A DNA stretch of 64,000 bases, taken from Streptomyces luomodiensis. GTDB taxonomy: Bacteria; Actinomycetota; Actinomycetes; Streptomycetales; Streptomycetaceae. Positions 25,511 through 33,377 of this stretch are shown here, one piece after another (positions within the stretch are counted from its first letter, which is position 1; each line of letters starts with the position of its first letter). The stretch is from contig NZ_CP117522.1 in the NCBI RefSeq assembly GCF_031679605.1, positions 9,610,001 through 9,674,000 of the forward strand. Direction: 5' to 3'. Below the pieces are notes generated by a model. That model was not told the DNA's origin. It did not search any database and worked only from the letters and a program-made list of their open reading frames with translations. Made by a program: the position numbers and the translations under genes.

Positions 25511-25742
25511 CTAAGACAACCGTTCCGGCTCTGCGTGGGGTGTGAGCAGGGCGGCTTGTCGCGGTGGCCGCCCGGGGCCAGGGCTGGAAGCTGCTGCGCG
25601 GGTGCCTGCCCCTCGGGCACTCGAATGGGTTATTAAATGCGGCGACTTTCAAGGTAGCACTCTCATAGTGAATGTGAGCGCGGAAACGTGATCAGACGCA
25701 TGGACCAGCGATCTGGTACTGCCGACCGAAGAAGGAGTAATG
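25511..25742. other. Leader region of the RiPP locus
   Basis: Composition shifts from GC-rich debris to markedly AT-richer DNA from about 25620 (GGGTTATTAAATG). A promoter for the precursor gene should lie in 25620-25725; I cannot assign -35/-10 boxes confidently. AAGGAG at 25732-25737 is the precursor ribosome site. Confidence 0.4.
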
Positions 25743-25985
25743 ATGGCCGGGAAGAGCATTTCGGAAGCTTTGGCAGGCTTGACTGCAGAAGACATCAACG
25801 TGGACGAGGAGGGCCGGGTCGAGATCAACAATCCGGAGATTTCTAAGACCCTGGCAGAGGCGGTTTCTGAAGCTCCTGGAAAGGGTGGCCAGACTCCGTC
25901 AAATGCTAGTGCCTGCCAACCCAACGGCTCAAAATGCAGCCCTAATGCCTCGCAGTGCAACCCTCCGAAGCCAATCAAGGCGTGA
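25743..25985 (+). CDS. RiPP precursor peptide with three NX3C heptads
   Basis: An 80-residue peptide. The acidic leader (residues 1-50) contains AEDINVDEEGRVEINNPEI; the core follows a Lys-Gly-Gly-Gln stretch. Core residues 52-72 form three exact heptads ending in Cys58, Cys65 and Cys72: P-S-N-A-S-A-C, Q-P-N-G-S-K-C, S-P-N-A-S-Q-C. Each has Asn four residues before Cys. The tail NPPKPIKA is basic and Pro-rich. There is no aromatic residue in the core and no signal peptide. AAGGAG lies 5 bases before ATG 25743. The adjacent radical SAM gene makes this a thioether-type (sactipeptide/ranthipeptide-like) precursor candidate. I do not recognise a described family. Confidence 0.82.
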   Translation: MAGKSISEALAGLTAEDINVDEEGRVEINNPEISKTLAEAVSEAPGKGGQTPSNASACQPNGSKCSPNASQCNPPKPIKA

Positions 25986-26013
25986 CTCCTCAACGCCAAG
26001 GGGAAGGATCGTG

Positions 26014-27063
26014 GTGAATAGTCGCACTGACGTTGCTACGAGATTCACCGAAGAGCTCGCACTCTCGCTCCGCAACGACAGCCTGCACCTCATCCTGCTG
26101 CCCACAGAGAAGTGCAACTTCAGGTGCACTTACTGTTACGAGGACTTCTCTGTGGGCCGCATGAAAGATTCGATCGTCAAGGGCATCAAGGGCCTGATCG
26201 ACCGACGCCTGGAGGGTTTGCGCTCTCTTAGCATCTCGTGGTTCGGCGGGGAGCCTCTGCTGGCTCTTCCGGTGATCGAAGAGGTCTCCGCCCACGTCAT
26301 CAGAGTTGCCGCGGATCATTCGGACCTGGAGTACGCGGCCGACATGACGACAAACGGCTACCTCCTTGACTCCACAACGATGACCCGTCTGAGCGCGTTG
26401 GGAATCCGTCAATACCAGATTTCCCTCGACGGGCCGCAGAAATTTCATGATCGAACTCGCGTACAGGCTAACGGTTCCGGATCGTTCCATCAAGTATGGG
26501 AAAATCTGCTGGCGATTCGCCAGAGTGCAACGCCGGTCCACGTCATCCTGCGGGTGCATATTACCCCCGCCAACTTGTCGTCAATGCCAGAGTTTCTGAC
26601 GCACATCCAGGACGCGTTCCTCGGAGATGCTCGATTCTCTGTGCTCCTTAAGCCGGTGGAGCGACTCGGCGGACCTAATGACGAGAAGATGAGCGTCATC
26701 GGCGGAGAGGAAGCACCGAAGATCCTCGCCGATCTACAGTCGATGGTGCTTTCTGGTGGAGCAGGCTCCGGCCTGCAGCCCGTTCCGGACGTTTGCTATG
26801 CCGCACGTCCCAATTCCTTGATGATTCGCGCCAATGGCGTCGTCGGGAAGTGTACCGTGGCGCTTACCGATCCCGCCAATGCCATTGGGAGACTCCGGTC
26901 GGACGGCACTGTCGAAATCGACAATGTTCTGCTCCGCCCCTGGTTGCGGGGATGGGAATCCGGTGACTGGAGTACCTTGAGCTGTCCCGCTAACGGACTT
27001 CCGCGTAATCAACCCACGTTGCTGCAGGTCGGTCCCACACGACTTGAGCCGGAGCGGATGTAA
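26014..27063 (+). CDS. Radical SAM peptide maturase with SPASM-like C-terminus
   Basis: A 349-residue radical SAM enzyme. The [4Fe-4S] motif CNFRCTYC (Cys34, 38, 41; CX3CX2C) is followed by WFGGEPLLALP (SAM-binding GGE), MTTNGYLLD and ISLDGPQKFHD. The C-terminal part looks like a SPASM domain (DVCYAARPNSLMIRANGVVGKC, then LSCPANGLP), but I count only three Cys there instead of the usual six or seven. I chose GTG 26014 because AAGGA lies 5 bases upstream; GTG 26011 is adjacent. It lies 28 bases after the precursor gene and 2 bases before the next gene. Expected role: thioether or C-C crosslink formation on the precursor. Lower GC than its neighbours suggests transfer. Confidence 0.88.
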   Translation: MNSRTDVATRFTEELALSLRNDSLHLILLPTEKCNFRCTYCYEDFSVGRMKDSIVKGIKGLIDRRLEGLRSLSISWFGGEPLLALPVIEEVSAHVIRVAADHSDLEYAADMTTNGYLLDSTTMTRLSALGIRQYQISLDGPQKFHDRTRVQANGSGSFHQVWENLLAIRQSATPVHVILRVHITPANLSSMPEFLTHIQDAFLGDARFSVLLKPVERLGGPNDEKMSVIGGEEAPKILADLQSMVLSGGAGSGLQPVPDVCYAARPNSLMIRANGVVGKCTVALTDPANAIGRLRSDGTVEIDNVLLRPWLRGWESGDWSTLSCPANGLPRNQPTLLQVGPTRLEPERM

Positions 27064-27065
27064 AA

Positions 27066-28259
27066 ATGTCCCCCGCTGCTACGTGGCCGGGCTGCTCGCT
27101 CGCCGCAGAATCCCTCATGGACTATGACCGACCATCGCGGCGTGCTCTGGACAAGTGGGCAAACGAGCTGTGCGGTGACCTGAATTCTCTCAACTCCGCA
27201 CAGCACCTTATGGATCAGAGAGAAACAGCGTCAGCATATATGAATCTCGCCGCCCTCGTCGTAGCTCATTCAGGTGACGTCAAAACCGCTGAACGACTGT
27301 GCTGGCTCCAATTGGAGTGGTTAGCTCGGCTCTCCTCCGATTCCGGTGAATCTTTCATCCTGCACAACACTTTGCAGCCATGGATCAATGTGGGGCGGCT
27401 GCGTGCTCTTCAGGGGGATGCGGATGGGGCCCGACGTCACTTTCTTCTGGCCGAGTATATGCGCGATCGCCGAGCTGTGCAGCTAGGTCCGTGCAGTATT
27501 CTGGCTGGCGCATGGCCGCTCATTCTGGCCGCCGAACCTGAGATTCCTGGCGTACTGTGGAATGTTTACGCAATCGATCAGGTAAAAGCATATATGCGCT
27601 CTGGAGATCCAGCCCGTGCGCTGGCTGTTATCTCTGGTCTGCGTCGTGTTGCCCCGCCCGCATCGCATCCATTCATCACCGAAGGAGAGATTCTCATCCT
27701 TCTGCGCAGCGGGCGCGCCAAGGAGGCCCTCGACAAGGCAACCAATGTGACCCCCGAAAGACCGTCCAGCGAGATGGCATTTCTGTTGCATCAAGTAGCG
27801 GCCATGGTTGCGTTGGGACATGAGGGGCGTGCGAGACGGCTCGCAATCAGTCTCACGGCGCTTGTTACGCGGACAGACCTGGAGTACGCCACTCCCGGCA
27901 CTTTTCTCCGGCACCTCAAACAACTTGGGCTGCTTCTGGAAAAGGTCAGCGAATTCAATTACGCCCGTGCAATTTATCTCCGAGGGCTGGAAGTATGTGA
28001 CAAACATGAGGATGAGCCGTTGCGTCTGGAGTTCGTAGAAGGAGTCCTGCGCCTGGCGCCGAATGATGCTGCATCAGCCAAGTGGCGTTCTAGACGGGAT
28101 GACCTGCTCGGGCGATCCTTGTACTTTGAAGTACGCCGAAAGAATGGTATAAGAGCAGCGCACGACCATCCATCGATCCGTCATCTGGTAGCGGCCGCTG
28201 AATCGATGAGTGGGTGCAGCTCTGTTTCGAGTAAGGCGTTGAGGAGCAGCCGAGCGTGA
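27066..28259 (+). CDS. Helical-repeat (TPR-like) protein of the RiPP locus
   Basis: A 397-residue soluble, helix-rich protein. Repeated helical pairs such as ETASAYMNLAALVVAHSGDV-KTAERLCWLQLEWLARL, INVGRLRALQGDADGARRHF and FNYARAIYLRGLEVCDKHEDE suggest TPR-like repeats through most of its length. I see no HTH, protease or transporter motif. ATG 27066 lies 2 bases after the maturase stop, so the genes are co-transcribed; ATG 27117 is an alternative start. Composition matches the precursor and maturase. Possible roles are scaffold or chaperone for the modified peptide, or a regulator sensing it. Function unknown. Confidence 0.75.
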   Translation: MSPAATWPGCSLAAESLMDYDRPSRRALDKWANELCGDLNSLNSAQHLMDQRETASAYMNLAALVVAHSGDVKTAERLCWLQLEWLARLSSDSGESFILHNTLQPWINVGRLRALQGDADGARRHFLLAEYMRDRRAVQLGPCSILAGAWPLILAAEPEIPGVLWNVYAIDQVKAYMRSGDPARALAVISGLRRVAPPASHPFITEGEILILLRSGRAKEALDKATNVTPERPSSEMAFLLHQVAAMVALGHEGRARRLAISLTALVTRTDLEYATPGTFLRHLKQLGLLLEKVSEFNYARAIYLRGLEVCDKHEDEPLRLEFVEGVLRLAPNDAASAKWRSRRDDLLGRSLYFEVRRKNGIRAAHDHPSIRHLVAAAESMSGCSSVSSKALRSSRA

Positions 28260-28575
28260 GGTCGGCCTCCCCGGTCGGGAGCCAGTACGACTCGTGATGG
28301 CGGACCCGGCCGGCCAGGTCCGCCAGCGGCGTCCCGGAGTGTTCCGGGAAGATCCGGTTTTGACCTGACGGTGCCCGGTTGACGGGTGTGGAGGGGAGCC
28401 GAGCACGGCACTTGGGGATCATGGAGTTCTCTACGCTTCAAGATCCGCCGCTTCGAGATCCGCAAGGTTGCCGTGCTCGTTGCTTCGTCCTTCCCCAACG
28501 AGGTGCGGCCGGTCGACGCGTGCGTCCCGGTACTGTGTCGCCTACTACCCGACGCGCGGGCCGAGGAAGGGGAGC
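28260..28575. other. Gap between RiPP locus and Trypco2 operon
   Basis: 316 bases in which base composition returns to high GC. Minus-strand frames contain a protein-like HHESYWLPTGEADLTLG stretch (about 28230-28310) that could be a relic, but I cannot name it. The promoter of the Trypco2 gene should lie here. Confidence 0.35.
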
Positions 28576-28884
28576 GTGTTGGAACTCACCGAGATGATCC
28601 GGGAATTGCGGGCGCAGCTGACGGCCGCGGCGGCGGACGGCACGGGTGAGTCGCTCCAGTTCGAGGTCGGCCCGATCGAGATCGAGGTGAGTGTCGCCGT
28701 CAGCAAAGAGGCGGGCGGCAGCGGCAAGGTGCGTTTCCTCGTCGTCGAGGCGGGCGCTGACGGCAAGTACGCGAGGGCCGAGACACAGCGCATCACGATC
28801 ACCCTTCAGCCGACGTCCCCAGGTCCGGGCGGCACTCGCACGGCCACCCGGATCTCGGGGGCCGAGGTGCCGGAAGAACGCTGA
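28576..28884 (+). CDS. Trypco2 (trypsin-co-occurring domain 2) protein
   Basis: A 102-residue protein beginning LELTEMIRELRAQL and continuing LQFEVGPIEIEVSVAV and GADGKYARAETQRITITLQP. This is the Trypco2 pattern: a short domain found next to trypsin-like peptidases in predicted NTP-dependent conflict systems. GGAAGGGG lies 3-6 bases before GTG 28576/TTG 28579. The stop is 16 bases before the trypsin/NTPase gene, so they form an operon. Family knowledge suggests it is an adaptor or substrate-like partner for the peptidase; its biochemical role is not established. Confidence 0.85.
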   Translation: MLELTEMIRELRAQLTAAAADGTGESLQFEVGPIEIEVSVAVSKEAGGSGKVRFLVVEAGADGKYARAETQRITITLQPTSPGPGGTRTATRISGAEVPEER

Positions 28885-28900
28885 GGGGTGAAGCTGGACG

Positions 28901-31900
28901 GTGGGGGGATTGGACATCGGCCGCGTCGCCGAGATCATCGTCACAACTGCGGCAGGTAAGGGGCTCCGAGGTTCGGGCTATTTGGTGGCGGCCGGGCGGG
29001 TTCTGACGGCGGCGCACGTGCTCACGGATGCGGTGGCCGTGCGGGTGCGGTTCGACGCGGACCGGCCGGGGGAACGGGTGCTCGACGCCGAGGTGGTCTT
29101 CACGAACGTGGCGATCGATGTCGCCGTCCTCTCCGTCGCCGCCGTTGCCGGTGGGCCCGCCCGGTTCGGCCGCGTGGGCGAGCGGGACGCGGTGCTGCGG
29201 TGCAGTGCCGTGGGCTTCCCGGCGTTCAAGCTGCGGGAGGACGAGGACGGATCGCGCTACCGCGACTCCGAGCACGTACAAGGCACCTGCCCGGTGCTAT
29301 CCAACCGTCGCGAAGGCACCCTCGATCTGCATGTCCCGGCGCCGCGGGGCGACTGGGACGGCATGTCAGGGGCGGTGGCCTTCAGCGACGGCCGGATCGT
29401 CGGGATCGTGGTGATCCACCACCCGGCCGACGGTCCCGGGCGCCTGGCGGTGAGCCGTGCCGATCGCTGGGCCGAGCGCCTGTCCGCTGACGAACGGAAG
29501 ACGCTTGAGAAGCTGCTGGGGACGGAACTCCTTCCGGATCGGCTGCCCGACGTGCTGGTGTCAACCGGGTCCGGCCGGACCAGAACCGGCTTTGAGGAGT
29601 TGTTGCGGGACATCGCACCACCCGAGTTGCTGGGGCGGGAGGCCGAGCTCAAGGATCTTGTGACGTTCTGTGCCGGACGGGAGCCGTACCGGTGGCTCCG
29701 GGGAGGTCCGTGGGTGGGAAAGACGGCGCTGGTGTCGTGGTTCGCGCTGCATCCACCCCGTGGCGTGATCCCCGTGTGGTTCTTCATCACGTCACGCCTG
29801 GCCGGACAGGCGGACGTCGCCGCGTACACGGAGGCTCTCGTCCACCAGCTCGCCTGGCTGGCCGGGCGGGAGCCGTCCTCGCACACCTCGCCGATCGCCA
29901 GGGACGTGGAACGCAGACAACTGCTGAGGGAGGCGGCCGAACACGTCGCTGAGGACGGGGGCACGCTGCTGCTCATCGTCGATGGCCTTGACGAGGACCA
30001 ATCCGCGAGACTCGGCAGCGGTGTGAGCATCGCCTCGCTGCTGCCGGAGCACCCGCCGGACAACGTGCGGGTGCTGGTCACCAGTCGGCCGAACCCCGCT
30101 CTTCCCTTGAGCGTCAAGCCCACCCATCCGCTGCGTAGGTGCATGGTGCGGTGGCTCGACAGCACCCACGTGGCGCGGAACCTGGAGGACCAGGCACGGT
30201 TCGAACTGAACCAGGCGTTCGCGGGGGACGCCGTGGAGAAGGACATCGTGGGCCTGCTGGCGGCGGCGCGCGGTGGCCTGCGTCCCGAGGACCTGCGGGA
30301 GCTGAGCGGGCAGGCGCTGTACGCCGTGCGGCACCGCGTGGACAGCGTCTTCGGACGAATTCTGCGCTCCCGCAGCACCGTGGCCGGTGAGCCGGCCGAG
30401 CGTCGCTACCTGTTCGCGCACGAGACGCTCTACGAGGCCGCGGTGCACACGCTCGGACCGGACATCCACCCGTACCGCGAACGCATCGAGGAGTGGGCCG
30501 AGTCCTACCGCCGGCGGAGCTGGCCCGAGGACACGCCGCCGTATCTGCTGGAGTCCTACGTGCCGATGCTCGCGGAGAACGGAGACACGGCACGGGCCAT
30601 GGCCCTGGCCACGGACGCCGCTCGGCACCACCGGATGCGTGCCATCACCGGCAGCGACGCAGCCGCGTTCGCCGAGATCGACGCCGTCCGGCGGGAACTG
30701 CGTCGCAAGAACCCAGGTGACGTGGGTGACCTGGCGGTCCTCACCGCGACCGAGGACACGTTGAGCCGCCGCAACGCGCTGATGCCGGCGAACATCCCCG
30801 CCATCGTGGCGCGGCTGGGGCAGCTCCGGCGCGCGGAGGGTCTGGCAAGGACCGTGGTGCCACCTTCTTATCGCCCCATGGCCAAGGCGCGCGCGCTCGC
30901 CGCCGTAGCCCGGGTCATGGCCGAGAGAGGTGAGCCCCGTGCGGTGGGGCTGGCGCTGGAATCCGAGCGTCTGGCAAGAGGCATCATGGAGGACGGCAGA
31001 CCGCTTCCAGCCTATGACGTCTATGCGGTATTCAGGGACGCGGCTACCGCCCTCGCGGGAGCGGGGCTCGGAGAACGGGCCCGCGGCATGGTCGGGTCTC
31101 TCCGGACCGTGCTCCTGTACGGGGAGTTCGACGGAGATGTCGAGTACGGCCCTTCGCCTCCCTTTCCCAGGTTCTCCCATGAGCGTCGTCTCGCGTCCAG
31201 GGAGGCGGCCATGGCGCTGGTCGACGTATCGGCGGCGTTGCGTGGGCGGGACGCGCTGCTCGCCGCGGACATCCTGGATGAGGCGGAGCAGGGCGCCGAG
31301 GAAGAAGCGCACGCCAGCGGCCGTGTCCAGGTACTGGCAAAGGTGCTCCGCGCGTGCTCGGGCTCCGATCGTGAACGGCACTGTCGAGTGCTCGGCCGGA
31401 TCGAGAGGACGGTCACCGATCCAGCGGCCGATGCACTTCAGGCAGCAGACACCCTGTCCGCAGCAGCTGTCGCCCTGCATGATGTCCTCCCGGAACGTGC
31501 CGCCCACTGGGCCCAGGAGTTGAGTCGGCGCTTCACGTCCGGCTCTTCGACCGAGCGTGAATGGACGCGCACGAATACGGGACAGATAGCCTATGCCCGA
31601 ACCATCCAGACCCTGACGGCCCTCCACATGATCCACCACGCACAAACCCTCATTGACGCGTATGTCGGGGGTGAGGAGCTGAACCATCGGTTCAGGAGGC
31701 GATGGGAGGATCCGACGTCATCGGAGGACCCCATGTCATGGGCGGTTCTCCGTAACGACTCTCTTGCCGCGATCGCCTGCGCATGGGCGCGGGCAGGCCA
31801 CGCGGACAAGGCTCGGGAAGCATTGCAGCAGCGGCGGAGACCGGGGCTCTTCGGGGAGGTGGGGACGGAGACCCGGAAGGCGGTGGCCTGCGCCCTGGCA

Positions 31901-33193
31901 GCGAGTGGGCTTGTCGCAGAGGCGGAGAAGTGGGCCAACTCCATGCCGGGCACTCTGGCCGCCATGGCGGAGCGCCTGTGCGAACGCGATCGGGACCAGG
32001 CCGAGCGGCTCGTTGAATCCGCAATGAACCGCTACAGCCCCATTATTGGTTACGCGGACACCGCGTTCTTCGAGGCTCTTGCCGGGGCGCTCGCCGCATG
32101 TGGAGACCAGGTCCATGCCGAGCGACTCGCCAGGCGTGCCGTGGGCAGGACGGCACGGGCCTTGGCCGCCGTGGCTCCTGCTGTCGGAGGCGGACGCGCG
32201 GCGCGTCTGACAGCGGACGCGCGCGAGTTCGCCGACCGCCCGTACATGGACAGTAATGACGGCCGGGACAAAGGACTGGCGGCGGTCGCTGATGCCCTCG
32301 CACGGACCAGGCAACAAGACGCCGCGCTGTCCTTGCTCGCAAAGTTCGTGCAGGATATGGAAAGCATGGACCAATGGGGTCGGCTGATCTCTGACGATCC
32401 CGGCCGGCGGCTGAATACCATCCGCATCCCATTGGTGTCCAGCCTGTGGGAATGGGCGCCGACTGCTGCCGCCTCCCTCGCCGATGATGTGGAACGTGAC
32501 TGGGACGACAAGACTGGACCCGTCTCCCACATCCTCTTCCACACCTCGCACCAGAGGGAATACAGCGTTGATCTCATGGCGCGGCTCATAGCAGCGGTCG
32601 GTGACCGGGATATGCCACGGAGCCGCCGCCTCGTCGGCAAGCTGAAGTCGCTGTCCTTACCTGACGATGAGCGCATTCGAAGTGAAACATGGGTGCTGGC
32701 GGCGATGGCGGTCGCGACAACCGAACCAGATCATGCCGAGGCCCTGCTGCTGCGAGCTGACGCGCGCCTGCGTGAGTACACCCCCGATGAGCCTCTCACC
32801 CCCCGAAGCCTGAACGTGCGGGCGGTCTCCCACGCCGCGGCTGGAGACTACGAGACGGCCGAGGAGCTTGCCGAGCGGATACCCGCGGGCAGGGAACGAG
32901 CCACGTGCCTGGCCTCGGTGGCGGCGCTGCTGGTGGGGCTGCCGGACGACGCCACGCTTGTGCATCTCGACGTTCTCAGCGGTTCCCGCCCTCATCTGCT
33001 GCGTCTGGGCGCCGATCTGCTCGGCCCGCCCACGGCGGCAGATATCGAGGATCGGTTGAGGCGCGCCCGTCGGCTCGTCGCCAAGGCGATGGCGAGCGAG
33101 GAGTGGTATCACGCCCTGCCGGTCCTCGCTCAGCTGGACCGGGATGCCGTCCGGAGCGTCGGAGCCGTCGTCTTCTCACACCTGGACTTGTGA
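28901..33193 (+). CDS. Trypsin-like protease / STAND-type NTPase / helical-repeat fusion
   Basis: A 1430-residue multidomain protein. Residues 1-200 are a trypsin-like serine protease with all three catalytic residues: His39 (LTAAHVL), Asp73 (IDVAVLSV) and Ser156 (WDGMSGAVAF). Residues about 240-560 are a STAND/NACHT-like NTPase with Walker A GGPWVGKTA (268-276) and Walker B LLLIVDGLDED (Asp361). The remainder is helical repeats rich in ARALAAVARV-like units, a probable sensor. There is no signal peptide or membrane segment, so the protease is cytosolic. GTG 28901 is used; TTG 28910 is possible. Predicted mechanism: repeat-mediated sensing, NTP-driven assembly and protease activation. Confidence 0.9.
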   Translation: MGGLDIGRVAEIIVTTAAGKGLRGSGYLVAAGRVLTAAHVLTDAVAVRVRFDADRPGERVLDAEVVFTNVAIDVAVLSVAAVAGGPARFGRVGERDAVLRCSAVGFPAFKLREDEDGSRYRDSEHVQGTCPVLSNRREGTLDLHVPAPRGDWDGMSGAVAFSDGRIVGIVVIHHPADGPGRLAVSRADRWAERLSADERKTLEKLLGTELLPDRLPDVLVSTGSGRTRTGFEELLRDIAPPELLGREAELKDLVTFCAGREPYRWLRGGPWVGKTALVSWFALHPPRGVIPVWFFITSRLAGQADVAAYTEALVHQLAWLAGREPSSHTSPIARDVERRQLLREAAEHVAEDGGTLLLIVDGLDEDQSARLGSGVSIASLLPEHPPDNVRVLVTSRPNPALPLSVKPTHPLRRCMVRWLDSTHVARNLEDQARFELNQAFAGDAVEKDIVGLLAAARGGLRPEDLRELSGQALYAVRHRVDSVFGRILRSRSTVAGEPAERRYLFAHETLYEAAVHTLGPDIHPYRERIEEWAESYRRRSWPEDTPPYLLESYVPMLAENGDTARAMALATDAARHHRMRAITGSDAAAFAEIDAVRRELRRKNPGDVGDLAVLTATEDTLSRRNALMPANIPAIVARLGQLRRAEGLARTVVPPSYRPMAKARALAAVARVMAERGEPRAVGLALESERLARGIMEDGRPLPAYDVYAVFRDAATALAGAGLGERARGMVGSLRTVLLYGEFDGDVEYGPSPPFPRFSHERRLASREAAMALVDVSAALRGRDALLAADILDEAEQGAEEEAHASGRVQVLAKVLRACSGSDRERHCRVLGRIERTVTDPAADALQAADTLSAAAVALHDVLPERAAHWAQELSRRFTSGSSTEREWTRTNTGQIAYARTIQTLTALHMIHHAQTLIDAYVGGEELNHRFRRRWEDPTSSEDPMSWAVLRNDSLAAIACAWARAGHADKAREALQQRRRPGLFGEVGTETRKAVACALAASGLVAEAEKWANSMPGTLAAMAERLCERDRDQAERLVESAMNRYSPIIGYADTAFFEALAGALAACGDQVHAERLARRAVGRTARALAAVAPAVGGGRAARLTADAREFADRPYMDSNDGRDKGLAAVADALARTRQQDAALSLLAKFVQDMESMDQWGRLISDDPGRRLNTIRIPLVSSLWEWAPTAAASLADDVERDWDDKTGPVSHILFHTSHQREYSVDLMARLIAAVGDRDMPRSRRLVGKLKSLSLPDDERIRSETWVLAAMAVATTEPDHAEALLLRADARLREYTPDEPLTPRSLNVRAVSHAAAGDYETAEELAERIPAGRERATCLASVAALLVGLPDDATLVHLDVLSGSRPHLLRLGADLLGPPTAADIEDRLRRARRLVAKAMASEEWYHALPVLAQLDRDAVRSVGAVVFSHLDL

Positions 33194-33377
33194 CGCACTG
33201 CTCCGGAGCCCAAAGGGCTTCTGAACAGTGTTCCGCGTGGGTGCACCCGATGCGTGGCAGGTCGGCGGCGCTGCGGCCAGCGCGGTTGCGGGGCCGATGG
33301 GGAGTGATTCCATGGAAGGAGGTGGTGGCCCTGCGGGTCTGGCGTGCCGAGAGCTGTTCTCGGAAGGAGAGCGCGCG

